From: Epiperipatus broadwayi
Taxonomy: Eukaryota; Onychophora; Udeonychophora; Euonychophora; Peripatidae
Direction of reading: 5' to 3'
DNA: 64,000 bases
NCBI GenBank assembly: GCA_028023455.1
Contig: JAQFVV010012507.1
Location: 3,882,901 to 3,946,900 of the forward strand
In this document: in pieces, positions 29,730 through 42,431 of the stretch
Layout: the number at the start of each line of letters is the position of its first letter
Position numbering within the stretch: the stretch's first letter is position 1
Made by a program: the position numbers and the translations under genes
Notes under the pieces: model-generated
What the model was told of the DNA's origin: nothing
Seen by the model: only the letters and a program-made list of their open reading frames with translations
Databases searched by the model: none

Positions 29730-29880
29730 CATTTGCTTAGTGGATAGAGTGTTAGGGTAAAATTCAATATTCAAGAATCAAAGAGTCCAATTTTTGATTC
29801 CCATGTAGTACTGTCACTGGGCAATCCAGCAACACCTGAAGGAAAGAGAATAATACATCTTAAAACATTATGCATATACT
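29730..29880 (+). repeat. tRNA-derived SINE (octopus-type), degraded
   Basis: The A box tagtggatagagt (29738-29750) and B-box-like tttttgattccc (29791-29802) are at tRNA spacing. The shared body tagtactgtcactgg, then gcaacacctgaaggaaagag, follows and is also present in the complement at 33.7 kb. Such SINEs are pol III transcripts moved by LINE enzymes. I recall this body from octopus repeats but cannot check it here. Confidence 0.7.
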
Positions 29881-30422
29881 GACCTGTGTGCTAATACTAA
29901 CAGTTGAATATAATTGGAATATTTAAATAAAATTATTTTTTTCTAAAGACATTTAATATCTAATATTAGATTATTGAAATAATCCAATATATAAATACAA
30001 ATATAATCATTTAATTAGAAAATAAAAATAAACCATCATATGACTATATGTAAAATTCTATTATCACAAGCTGTCAGTTAAACATTATGATTGTATGGAT
30101 TAAAAAATTAGAAAACACTATATTGCAATTTTTTTAAATTGATTTACTAATTATTTATGTTGTGTTGAAGGACTGACTGATCTTGTTTATAGTGCAAATT
30201 TATATTTTTAATAACATCATGCAATCATTTGAAAACATACACATATATTTATATAAATAAAATGATTTTGCACTGTGTATAAAACCAAGAAAAAGAATCT
30301 CTCTTACTAGTCTGAGCATATTCAAAGAAAATTAAAACAAATCTCTACAACATATCATTAGATATAAAGCTGTTTGATATATATATATATATATATATAT
30401 ATATCAATGTGAGCTTTATATC

Positions 30423-30463
<41 letters not shown>

Positions 30464-32089
30464 AAAAAATAACAGGTCTTCCATCTGTCTTCATAGATGC
30501 ATGGCTATATGTTTGCATGTGTGAAAAATGAATGTTATGAAAAAGATTAGTGAAATCACATGGACTAAAAAAGCAATGAATTGAGAATGCTGGAAGAAAT
30601 TTGATCAATCATTATGAAATTGACTGAAAATTATATCTGTTGTTAATTGAATTCAAATTGTTGATGGCAAATAATCGATAATGTAATCATCATGAATATA
30701 AGTAATGTACATGAACATTATCTATTTATAAAATATTGCATTCTGTAAATTGGGAGGGGGGATCAAAGGGTACAAATAATATTATTTTTTGTCTGCAGGT
30801 TTGTGATAATGGCATTTTAGTATTAATTATTTGTTGAATAATTTTCTCATCTAATATTAAAAAATACCTTTAGAAAAATTTTAAACTTTATTATTTAAAC
30901 TTTCCAAATGCATTCTACTACTAATACTAGTACATACTTAGTTTTTAATATTAGATTATGGAAATAGTTCAGCAAATAATTAATAATAAATAATATCATT
31001 ACATAAAATATAAAAAAAGTGTAAATTTTATTAAATCTACAAAGTCACCATACAAATAACTTTTTTTTTCATTTTAATACAGAAATTCTTGTGTAACCTC
31101 ATTTGAAAGCTATGTTTTAAAAAATATTGCTTAATTAAAAAATAAAAAATTAAAAATTTATAAATTTGCATTTATTCTTAGTATGGGCCTCTATATATGT
31201 AATCAGTATGTAATTGTTATCTCTTCATCTCATTTTCTTTTTGTATGATTCATTTCATAATTGCATGTTTATAATTTTATTAATATCTTATATTCATACA
31301 TTATAAAAATTATGACAGTAGGTATGTGGATTTCTTATTACATACACTTTACTGTTATCACATTTTAAGCACTTTACAGAAAGATGCAAAAAGAAAAAAA
31401 ACTATAGTATTATCTTGAAATAAACTTGTAACATTGTTTATTGCAGCTACCAAATTCTTATTAATGGAAAATATTGCTATTGCAACAATTCATGAGATCA
31501 TTCATTTATTTAGAATACCAAAAAAAATAATTAATGCTAAATAATGGAATTAATTTTTTGTTCAGATATGATTTTCATAATTTTTGTTTAGTTGTGTTCC
31601 ATATTTATTATTTATGATATTTATGACATACTATCTGTCAATAGTTAATAACAGTATCTTACCAGATTTATAAAAGAAGTTGGTTTTTAAAGGCTAATAG
31701 AAAGACTTGGGTGTCACTACTCTATGGCTTATTTTTGATTCTCTCCTCATTTTCTTAATTTTTTTCATCAATTAAAATTAAATACAGGAAACTGTTTATT
31801 TTTTAAGTATGAATGTAATAAATTTATAAAGATATCGGCATTGAGAAAGTAGTGGTGAAATTAAATATAGTACACTATTGTGCCTAGTTATAATTTTTGA
31901 AAAAACCATAAATTCAATAAAAGATCATTTTGAAGCTAGATTAAAAGACTGTTTAAAATTGTCGCTACTCCATGAATATTATCAAAAATTGCTTCTAATA
32001 CTATAGTATACCAGGAAAATATCTCATTGAAATGATGGTATTAATGATAGGTAGTCAATGGCAATAAAATCAATATTACATTTTTTTTA
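29881..32089. other. AT-rich DNA with an (AT)n foldback
   Basis: At 30360-30423 agatataaagct and agctttatatct enclose an (AT)n run, and a second (AT)n follows at 30428-30459. The minus-strand frame 30345-30608 is mostly Ile/Tyr from this microsatellite and is not a gene. Nothing else was recognised. Confidence 0.6.
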
Positions 32090-32370
32090 ATATATAGCAA
32101 ATAAACATCACATGATCACCATTTCTTATGCTTGCTTATAATTGTTATTAAAACAAGCAAAACTCTCTATATGTATTATTACTTGGTGCAAGCAAGAGTA
32201 ATCAGCAGATGCCAGAAGGCATGTGCATAAAATTCCCATCTAGTGCCTACCCATCCAATATCCCCAGACTAGTTTCTGGCTTATGGCCTTCATCAGTTAG
32301 GAGCCTTGGATCTGAGAGCATGGCACCTAGATCTTAGGAACTAATGCAACTCTCCAGCAGCCTTCTTTTA
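32090..32370 (-). mobile_element. Foldback retroposon, family A, single-arm copy
   Basis: It starts at about 32096 with aaataaacatcacatgatca (complement of the tail). It then runs uninverted through ttaaaacaagcaaaactctc, gtgcctacccatccaatatc, cagactagtttctggcttat and tgagagcatggcacctagat to about 32370. In element orientation this is the loop and 3' half with the 5' arm missing, as expected for 5' truncation. It gives the clearest reading of the family's internal sequence. Confidence 0.7.
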
Positions 32371-32550
32371 TCTCTACTTAACTACAAAATTATGAGTCTT
32401 AAATTTAAAATGCTATAATATTTTCAATCCAAGCTCATTAGCTTATATAATCATATAGTTCTGAACTCAGTTCAGTACCTATACATTTTGGTGACTTTGT
32501 TTTTTTTAATAATCACAGTCACAACTATCCTATTAGGCGGAATTGGTTTT

Positions 32551-32650
32551 AAGCCAATAAATATCACATGATCACCATTTCTTATGCTCACTTATAGCTG
32601 TTATTATTTATAACTGTTTTTCTTATAACTTGCTTATAACTGTTATTGCT
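32551..32650 (-). mobile_element. Foldback retroposon, family A, tail fragment
   Basis: aagccaataaatatcacatg and atcaccatttcttatgctca match the tail region. It then degenerates into repeated ttataactgtt units (about 32590-32645). Confidence 0.65.
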
Positions 32651-33670
32651 TATAACTGTTTTTTACATAGCATGTGTAAACTATTCAATGTGGATTCATC
32701 AATATAAAATTGTAGAGTATCACTTGTACCCAAACAAATGCTAATGTGTGAAAAAGAATTGAATTTTTATTTTAATGAAGCAAGTTTTCCAGAGTAAAAT
32801 TGACTTTTTCTTTGAAAAAATGGCTATAGGTTATTTTTGAAAAATATACAATGAAAGGAGATTACAAGATATTTTACTTGCTATAAAAAATATCTAGTAT
32901 CTTTTAGTTTCAAAATTTCTATATATATTAATAAAAGGCTATTGAAATTAGAAATTGATCTGAAAAATAATATTTTATCACATTGGATCCATGCTTATAC
33001 TTCAGCATTAGATTCAAAAGGAGAAAAAAAAGCTTTAATGATCATGTTCTCTTGATCAATAGATTGTAACTTAAATTATGAAAGTAATGCTATTGATTCT
33101 GTCAATTTGAAAGATTTACTACTAATTGAATTTTTATACAAAGAATGTCTAAATTATCACAAACACAGTTGTTTAGCAGGAAAATGGCTGTGAAAATTAA
33201 AATGCAATTTCTGTTGTGTTCATGAGTTATAATATAAAGACATCAGTAATACCTGGATATTTTTACAAAGAGAATGATGGACTGATCTAAAACCAAAATA
33301 AATCGGCATTAAATATAAATTCTTGCAATAGACATATTGATGGGAATTCCAAAGTATATTTTTTTAAATGGTTACTTCTCAGTCTAACATTAATAACTGT
33401 CAAATATCAAAATTTTAATTTAGATTTTGAAATCTAAAATACTACAAGACATAGAAATATCCAAAAATATATTGTTCTTAAAAGTATTTAATACATTTTG
33501 ACTAATTTTAGATTTTTACTGAATTATTAACAACTTGATAAAAAAGTAAATATATAGAATGTTGTTATATTTATACACTGAACTATTTTCATCATGTAAT
33601 ATTATATAATGTATGTTTTTTAAAAAAATTAATGTTATTTAAATATTAGTAATAGCCCATAAATTAGTAT
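32651..33670. other. AT-rich DNA, nothing recognised
   Basis: No ORF or repeat assignable. Confidence 0.5.
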
Positions 33671-33671
33671 A

Positions 33672-33800
33672 TGCACAATGTTTCAAAACATATTCTCCTC
33701 TCTTCTTCAGGTGTTGCTAATCTGGCCAGTGACAGTACTAGCATGGGAATTGAACCTGTACTCTAAGATTTTTTACATTTTGAATTTTGAAAGCCATCCT
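33672..33800 (-). repeat. tRNA-derived SINE, minus strand
   Basis: Minus strand: B-box-like ggttcaattccc (complement of 33745-33756), then tagtactgtcactggccag, attagcaacacctgaagaag and ttgaaacattgtgc to the 3' end at about 33672. The body is the same as at 29.8 kb. The A-box side is degraded. Confidence 0.75.
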
Positions 33801-33886
33801 GCCAAAAGCAGCAGTCAGTAGAAAATTTATATACTTATCTATGAAATTCATTCTGATTTTCCACTTTTTTCTAAGAGCAAAGTTGA

Positions 33887-34639
33887 TTAACTCTTTCCCC
33901 GCCTCTTATGAGGCTCCTCGTCGACATCTGACATCACTCTAACTCAGCCAGTTTTTATACGAAAATATTCGTTAAACATGTATTGAATTTGTTTTTAAAA
34001 GTTCTGTAAGATGGTGCCATCTTCTGATTTATTTTACAAGTAAAAAATAAAAAAAAACGCATTTAAACCTAAACAAAGAAGGAACATTATTTGTGATTGG
34101 TTCTTAGCATGCTCTCAGCCGAAAAAGACATTCTGATTGGTTGGAAAGAACAAAAAAACTGCCTGATCAAAGAAAATAAAGAAAAACGCTGAGATTTTCA
34201 TTTTGAATACGATTTAAATTATTATAAAAGAATATTTTGAGAAATTAAAATTATTTTCAGAGAGAATAATAAAAAAACAAAATTATTTTCAAAAAATATT
34301 GAAGATTTAAGTAAAAATATTGAAGATGTAGTAAAAAGAAATATTTACTTTTCTATAACGTAAAAGTCGATCTTTTTGTTTATATTATAGCTTTTATGTT
34401 GCCGATATTGAATATTTTAGAATAAATAAATAGCAATTTATTTTTGAAAGAACTTTTGTTCTCTTCATAACCTGAAAAATTAATAATATACTTTTTATAA
34501 ACGTATCTGAGTTGAATTTAATATTATAGGCGAATATGTTTTAACAATAGGCTTTGTCTTCAGTTTGTGAGTTGGCCAATTAAAAGATTTGATTTTTATC
34601 TGATACAACCAATAATAAAATTAGCGGTTAAAAGGTTAA
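33887..34639. mobile_element. TTAA-bounded non-autonomous DNA element (piggyBac-like MITE), copy 1
   Basis: 753 bp from TTAA (33887-33890) to TTAA (34636-34639). The ends are inverted: TTAACTCTTTCCCCGCC against the complement of the right end, TTAACCTTTTAACCGC. It is a direct, same-orientation copy of 36068-36843, sharing for example cgacatctgacatcactcta, gacattctgattgg and ttcagtttgtgagttggcca. It has no ORF. TTAA targets with CCC/CCT starts are the hallmark of piggyBac-type transposases, which would act in trans. Confidence 0.8.
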
Positions 34640-34673
34640 TAGTTTTCATATATTAATGTATAGTCACACTAAG

Positions 34674-34904
34674 CTACTTTGAATTTTCTTCTTTGTTCCT
34701 TTTCTTGCTATTCAATATTTTTGTATTTTTCCAATTAAACATATGTTCATTGGTAGATACATCATCTGCTACCTTAAAGACATCTGTTTTCTCTCTTCTA
34801 AACAGAAATTTGTGCTCTTGCAATCATTTTTTAATGGGGCAACTGATGTCACTAATATACATTCTTCTACATCCACATGGTGCTTTATAGATGAAGTTTA
34901 TGCT
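34674..34904 (-). pseudogene. PLE GIY-YIG endonuclease fragment, minus strand
   Basis: The minus strand reads FIYKAPCGCRRMYISD (GIY and YIG positions), CPIKK, one stop, then LQEHKFLFRREKTDV and NEHMFNWKNTKIL, ending in a lysine-rich tail and TAG at 34674-34676. This is the pattern of a PLE C-terminal endonuclease (YxIPCxCGxxYIG...EHR...H.FxWxxTxIL). It is about 77 codons long and lies 35 bp from the TTAA element. The opposite-strand frames at 34693-34928 are shadows. Confidence 0.7.
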
Positions 34905-35020
34905 TTTCAACATTTCAAATTTAGGTAGAATAATAATATGAATGTGCAAGTTCATAAATAACTCACATAAAGATTAAATATTGTTTAGCAGTTTAAAATT
35001 TTATATATAAAAAAATATAT

Positions 35021-37387
35021 TGTACCAACATTGTGTTGGCACATAATAATTTTGTTTAAAAAATTATTAAAATAAAAATCTTTCGTAAAAGAAAATGTAA
35101 AAGTAAAAGTTTAAGGGTTTTGAAATAAAAGTTACAGTTATTTAATTAAAAAAGGGGAGAAGGGTTTGCTTTAGAAGTATCAAGTTAAAGTTTCATAAAA
35201 GAAGTTAGAGTTGTTTTTTTTTTGTATTATTAGTTAAAATATAAGTTAAAAGTTTTAAAACATAAATCTCTTTTATTTAAATTAAAGAAAAAAAAGTCAT
35301 CTTAAAACTAAATAGTGAGTGGATCTCAAATTATATGTGTGTGTGTGACTGTAAATATAATGTGTGTGTATTGAATATTAAAAAATAAATGAAAGCTGAA
35401 AAATTAAAAAACCTTCAGTGGTGGCTACTAATTAAAATATAAAACAATATGTTTGCATGGCTTCTAATTAAACAATCTTCAAAAACACGTGGTTAAAAGA
35501 TTGTCAAAAGAATTTTGACAACAGGATTAAAAAGCTTATCTCCAAAGGATTAGCTACTAATGAAAAGAACTTCGACAACATGCCTCAGGTACAAATAGAC
35601 AATTTTTTTATCGGATGGTTAGTTGCATTAAAGTTGCATTAGAGTCTAGTTTGAGTTGAAGTCAAGTCAAGTTAGTGGCATTTGAGATAACAGCAGTACA
35701 ATCTATCAGTGAGTTATATCAGAATGCAGTGTTAAAACCTTGGAAAACATGACTTTCTTCAGCCTGAAGTCCAATGAAAACAGCCAACTACCAGTTAAAA
35801 GTGATGCCTGTGTAACAACCTAAAGCTGCTCAGTATCTAATTGTCTTAAAGAAATGCCTCAGAATAATCAACATCAAATCTCCATAAGGAAACTTCAAAT
35901 CTAACCAGTTAGAAACATTTCATCAGAAGCAGCAAACAGCAAGAAGTATCCACATTCAAAATCCTAGGTAATAACATTTTTCTTATACTCATTTATAAAA
36001 TAGCCATCACATTTGTAAAGCCTCAAGAGTCTAGTTTGAGAACTCTATAGCACCCATAGATGAACTATTAATTCTTCAACCACCTCTTACGAGGCATCTT
36101 GTCGACATCTGACATCACTCTAATTCTGATAGTTTTAATGGTAGAATATTTGTTTGACAGTTATTGATTAGGTTTTTAAAAGTTCTGTAAGATGGTGCCC
36201 TCTTCCGAATTATTTTACAAGTAAAAAATCAAAAAAAACGCATTTAAAACTAAACAAAGAAGAACCTTGTCGGTGATCGGATATCAGCTGGCTCTCAGCT
36301 GAAAAAGACATTCTGATTGGCTGGAAAGAACAAAGAAACTGCCTGATCAAAGAAAATAAAGAAAAACGCTGAGATTTTCATTTTGAATGTAATTTAAAGT
36401 ATTAAAAAAATATAAAATGAGAGATTAAAATAGTTTTTTAAAAAATATACTAAAAAAACAAAATTATTTTTGAAAAATATTGAAGATTTTAGTAAAAATA
36501 TTTAAGATTTAGCAAAAAGAAATCTTTACTTTTCCAGAATGTAAAATTGAAAAAAAGCGTTTGCGTCAGCACTTTTTTGTTTAGACATTCACTTTATATT
36601 TGCCGAAATTGAATATATTTTATAATAAATAAATAGCAATTTATTTTTGAAAGAACTTTCGTTCTCTTTCAGAACTTGAAAAATTAGTAATATACTTTTT
36701 ATAAACGTATCTGAGTTGAATTTAATATTATAGGCGAATGTGTTTTAACAATAGGCTTTGTCTTCAGTTTGTGAGTTGGCCAATTAAAAGATTTGATTTT
36801 TACCTCATACAACCAATAATATAATTAGTGGTTAAAGGGTTAATATGTGTGTTTAAAATGTGTGTGTTCATGCATTCGTATATTGATTTCATTGTATTTT
36901 GTATTTCAAATATTATTTAATGCTTTCTCATAATATATTATAGTGTGTTAAATTAAAATGTGTGTGTGTTATATTAGTAAATAAGATTGATAAAATATAA
37001 AAATTAGTTTAATAAATGTTGTTGTCTTTAAACTTAAAACTTTATTTGTCGATCAATTCTTTTACCACTATTTAAATGAAACAATATTTTGTTATTGAAT
37101 TAAAAATAGACTGAGTTAGTCATTGGTATCTTGGGCATTGAATTAGTAGCCATTGTTTAAAGTGTGTTATTTATCTTCTGGATAAATAGCTGGAGCCCAT
37201 GTTTATACAAAACAAAAAAGTGCTTTGAACATGGTGTTGAATTCAACAGTCGAGAAGAAGTTATGTCCTGGAAATGTAATGCTAGTTATATATCTTATAG
37301 CTATCATTTGGAGATACATACTCTCCAAGTATGTTTTTCTCTGCCTAAGAGGCCGGTAGTTTTGATCATTTTATTGAACCTGGTACA
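35021..37387 (+). repeat. Solo LTR, same family as element I, interrupted by a TTAA element
   Basis: Starts TGTACC and ends GGTACA, with atat on both sides (35017-35020, 37388-37391). Its start (ggcacataataattttg, aaaatctttcg), middle (tttgcatggct, ttatcggat) and end (tagctggagcccatgtttat, atgtcctggaaatgtaa) align with the LTRs at 50729-52255 and 54830-56350. Without the insert it is about 1.6 kb, like them. It is clearly older than element I. The frame 37164-37439 is U5 sequence. Confidence 0.85.
36068..36843. mobile_element. TTAA-bounded piggyBac-like MITE, copy 2, inside the solo LTR
   Basis: TTAA at 36068-36071 and 36840-36843. The inner ends are ttcttcaaccacctc and the complement of attagtggttaaaggg. 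The paralogous LTR has gaactattgatgtgtgtg at the matching place (about 51568-51585), against gaactaTTAA ... TTAAtatgtgtg here, so the empty site is visible and one TTAA was duplicated. It has no ORF. Confidence 0.85.
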
Positions 37388-37391
37388 ATAT

Positions 37392-38179
37392 AGACTAATG
37401 AATTTGAAAAATGATAAGATACTTTTTTTAAATATTTGAGAGTACTTTTTTATTTGTATTTTAAGCATATTGATAAAATATTTTAATCATTTAAAAAAAT
37501 GTTACAGAAATTCAAATGACATTTTTTAATAAATCTATTACATCACATAATTTTTAAGATTTGGGCTAAAATATGCAGTTTGGTGAAGTTAAAATTTGCT
37601 TTTTATAATGTAACATAAAAGAAAGATCTACATACTCTGGATAAGTTTTAAAGCATAGTATTTATTTGTTAACTTTAGAATTATTGATTTTTTTCTAGAA
37701 CTATGTGTTTGTACCATTCAGTCTTAAGAATGATTCTATAATTTCAATTTGTATACATAAATATAAATAGTTATTGTGCTAATTATTGTGAAATATTGTA
37801 CTTACACATTACAGAAAAAAATGGCAATTGTTTTGTAGAAAGTGTTAATCCTAATCATAAATTGGTAATTTCTAGTAGTTTAATATAGTTTTAGAGACTA
37901 AAGAAGCACTATAGATAAGGAATTTGGTGCCAAAAAATGATTTAAAAGTATTTTAAATAAAGGTTCAATTTAAACATTGCTTTTATTAATTTCATCATGT
38001 CAAAAGTGAATCAGTAATTTTTTAAGAATATGTATGCATATTATGCAGTTTTTCAATGATAGTCATGATATTGGGAGTGACGTTAACATAGCTTAAAATT
38101 AATGATAACAGATAGACACACTAACCTAATATTTGCTTTTCCTTTTATAAGATGAAGTATAATTTTTTTTTTCTCTCAT
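37392..38179. other. AT-rich DNA, nothing recognised
   Basis: No ORF or repeat assignable. Confidence 0.5.
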
Positions 38180-38275
38180 GTGTCATAGTATCAGCCAGGA
38201 AGCGAACCCACTAACCCAGGACAACTGCTTCTAAAGAAGCTGTCACTGACCTCTCAACCACTAATGCTTGACAGA
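38170..38275 (-). repeat. tRNA-like SINE or tRNA pseudogene, minus strand
   Basis: Minus strand: A-box-like tagtggttgagagg (complement of 38250-38263), B box tgggttcgcttcc (complement of 38198-38210), then an A-rich 3' end (complement of aattttttttttctc). The spacing fits a tRNA with a long variable arm. It is not a clean cloverleaf, so a retroposed tRNA-like sequence is more likely than a working gene. Confidence 0.5.
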
Positions 38276-38446
38276 TATAGAGAATCATTTTGTAGACAGT
38301 TTTAGTAATCAAGTAGCAAGATATATATAAGTCTGAATAAATTTAAAAATATACTCAAAATCCTTGATTTTTAGATTTATAATATAGAGATAATACTTAA
38401 GTACAAATATAGTATATATACATTAAGCTAGGTGTAATCAGATGAG

Positions 38447-38702
38447 TTTGAACCCAGACTTTCAATCACCCTTTAGTTATCCACTTAATCTTATACAACT
38501 GATGCACATTAACACATACATGTAAAAAAGATAAATGATCCACAATGTATGTATTTCATGTTGAACAATTGATGAGTGCTGGTTCAGCACAAAATACGGA
38601 TAGTGAAAATCATTTGTCTTTTTCACATGTATTTCATAGTGTGTGTCAGCTGTATAAGATACTGAGGATGACTAAAGTAAGCTTGAAAATCTGGATTCAA
38701 CT
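38447..38702. mobile_element. Foldback element, family B, second two-armed copy
   Basis: Left arm 38447-38566 and right arm 38582-38702, inverted (gtttgaacccagactttcaa against the complement gttgaatccagattttcaag) around a 15-bp loop. The inner sequence (gttcagca, tttttcacatgta) matches the 15.45-kb element. No target duplication is clear. The frame 38623-38811 is not a gene. Confidence 0.75.
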
Positions 38703-40209
38703 TGAATATAGTAATAATTAAATCATTTTTGTCAATTTGAGGTTTGATCTTTAAAATATTCATAATATTTTCTATACAACCTATAAAATCTTTATTATAT
38801 TTGATGAACAAAAAAACTCAGATGCATTATCAGTTAAGAAGCAAAATATATAGCAACTATTAGCTTTCCATCCACTAGCATGAAAGCGCAAATCAATTTT
38901 AATAATTTGATGACTTTTGAAAAGAAACTGTATCTTAAATATTAAATATATATCACAAACGCTAAATGATTGCTTCTGAGTTTGATAAATTTCAAATATA
39001 GGATAATTTATCACAATGATATATCTGAGTATTCTAAATTAGTTTTATTCACAAATATTATTCTATCAAATTTATTGGGAAAAAGTCCTAAAATATTATG
39101 TGGCTTATTGAACAAAGCAATATTGATCAACTTTAGCACAGTTTATTATAAGTCAGATCTTATGAATTTATAAAAATTATTTAAAGACACTGTAAATTAC
39201 GACCTGAAAATAATAATTGCTTTCATTGAAATTCTGTAGTTGGGAATAGAATAAAATGGAAAGCCACAATTAGATAACGAATCGATTTATTTGAAAAAAA
39301 AAGATTTGCTGCAGAAATAAGTAAACAAACTGAATTTGACAAATAACTAAACTAGAAGTTAACAAGAGTAAATGTCTACTCTAACGTCATCTAATGGATA
39401 CGTGTGATTATGTTGTACATCAAATTTTATGAAGGCTTATTAAATGTTATGAAATATTTTTTAATACTTAAATTCAAAAGTTTATTGGATTAAAGATATG
39501 ACAGATCATCAATATTGATTAAATAAAGACTGGTAAAAATATTTATGGTTAACTTTCTCACCAGAATTTCATATACTAAGTTCATAACTAGTTTTGGGAG
39601 ACTTCGTAAAAAAACAAGACTGATTTTGCTTAAAAATTATCAGCTTTATTTAAACAGATTTTAAGTTCTACCTTCGCTTAAATCGCAGGTCAGAAGCGAG
39701 GTGGACAAGAAATGAGAAACATAATTTATGAAAAGTTATTTAATGAATAATTTTTTTTCCAAATAGAATTAATAATATAATAAGCGATCAATAATAATAA
39801 TTAAAAAAACGTTTCAATATTCTGAATAGGAGAAATTGTTCAAATAAAGTTTTATATTATTTGTTTACGGTGTATATATATATACACAGCTTATTGCTTT
39901 AAATTTGAACTACAATTTTCAGTAGATGTAAAAAAAATAATATTAAAAACCTGAAAATTAAAAAATAATACAGCGAACTAAAAAAAAAAAAATTATAAAA
40001 AACGAAATTTGTTTTCAAAAAGATATCAGATTTCATAAATTAACTTTTAATCCAGATCAACGTAGAATGTAAAATTATAAAATATTAACAAGTATTCTTA
40101 TATTCATAACAGTAATTAAATATGTATATAAAAATTTTATGAAAAGTAAATTAAATATATTATTTAATAACTAGATAGATATTGATGGTTCAAACTATAT
40201 ACGAACATT
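38703..40209. other. AT-rich DNA, nothing recognised
   Basis: Overlapping short frames at 38781-39173 lie on both strands and have no family resemblance. Confidence 0.5.
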
Positions 40210-40911
<702 letters not shown>

Positions 40912-41679
40912 CTTTTTGCATGTCAATTCTTAGATAAATATGTATGTGGGACTAAAAGTAAAGTAAATAACGTTGGCAGATACTTCAGTAGAACATATAG
41001 ATTTTGAAATGGATACTAGTCGAATAAATAATTGGATGGATTGTCCAATACATAGGTGTTTGAATAAAAATATTGATAAATAAATCAGAAAAACAATATA
41101 TAGGTGATGAATGAAAAGCGTGATAGATAAAATCTCAGGTGAAAATTTATATAAATAAGCAACGAGACAACGAGAATAGGCTAATAGATATCAATGGCAA
41201 ATGCTTTACATTATTTCTTATTTAAAATGAAATTATTTTTAAAATTATTATACAGTATTTATCATAAGTATTATTTTTAAATATGTTCAGTCAATTATAA
41301 AAAGAATGCATTTATAAATTTTTGCGTCTTCAGTCTATCGTTTTCCCTCTCCACATTATTTCAGAAAATTTTATTGTCATATCCACTTTATATGTTGAGT
41401 ATTACTAAAGATTTTAAGTATATTGAGATCCATCATTGACATCTCTTTAACTATATATTTAGCCTGATTCACATTAAAAATTTTTTATTTTTTGAATGAT
41501 GTCAAGGATTACTGATAGATTTGTTTTTATAAATATCAACAGCTTTTTAGATTACTCTTTTACTAAATACTCAAATCTCACCTTATAATATTACTCCATA
41601 CATCTTTAATTCTATGCTTAAATTTGTTAGATATTCTTCCATCTATATTACTAAAATATGTCTGAAGTTTTACTATAAA
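40912..41679. other. AT-rich DNA, nothing recognised
   Basis: No supportable feature. Confidence 0.5.
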
Positions 41680-42360
41680 TACTGCATTTACATTTTCTCT
41701 TTGTTTTTTTATTGAACATTATTTTAATGTTTTTAATATTTATCTTATTTTTATCTGGTAGTTCTTATAGCATTTTCTGAATTATTTTGCATCTGTTTCC
41801 AAGATTTCAATAATGTTTTTTTTTTTATTTCTTTAGCTTTCCATAAGTTGTGTGAAAAGATGAAATCATTAGTGTACACTTTATCTATGTTAATTTTTTG
41901 TAGTCATCATGCAAGCTAATTATGGCTACAGAATTTTTGTCCATATTCTTCTGAGTTTAACACTATTTTCGATTTATGTTTTACCATTCTAAAGTTTTAA
42001 TCAATGATAGAATGCTTTTTAGCATAAAAGAAATCTCATAGAGTCAAATGTCTTTTCGTAATATAGATATTACTTGTAAAATATCAACATGTAATCCTTT
42101 TGGATACTTTATCTAATACTTATGCTTACTTAGTGTGTTACAAAATTATTTATGTCAAACCTATTCTTTTCATAGTTGAAGTTCAACGTTTTTGTAGTCG
42201 ATTTACAATGATTTTAGTAAATATCAAGTATATAATTGTAAGAATAGTGATGCTGATAGAAATTTTTAATAGCATCTTTTTTGTCATTATTAAATTTTCT
42301 AAACTATCTAGTATGTTTTTATCATTTATTCATTTGATATCTAATTTTCTTTAATACTTT
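41680..42360 (-). pseudogene. Possible reverse transcriptase relic, minus strand
   Basis: Around 42036-42066 the minus strand reads YYEKTFDSMRFLLC, which resembles the DYEKAFDSVxW block of non-LTR RTs. Upstream on the same strand is KDAIKNFYQHHYSYNYI and downstream an open-looking NDFIFSHNLWKAKEIKKK stretch. Stops are frequent, and I could not find the YADD block or other motifs, so this could be coincidence. The opposed plus-strand frame at 42100-42354 is taken as a shadow. Confidence 0.25.
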
Positions 42361-42431
42361 ATCTTTTTTTTTTCCATTTTAAAAAACATATAAATTTATT
42401 TAAACGCACATTGATTACGTAAGTAATATTC

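Noticed and set aside
30345-30608. 87-codon minus-strand frame
   Set aside because: Its second half is Ile/Tyr from (AT)n and the first half matches nothing.
34693-34928. Plus-strand frames of 61-65 codons
   Set aside because: The minus strand of the same interval reads as a PLE GIY-YIG fragment, so these are shadows.
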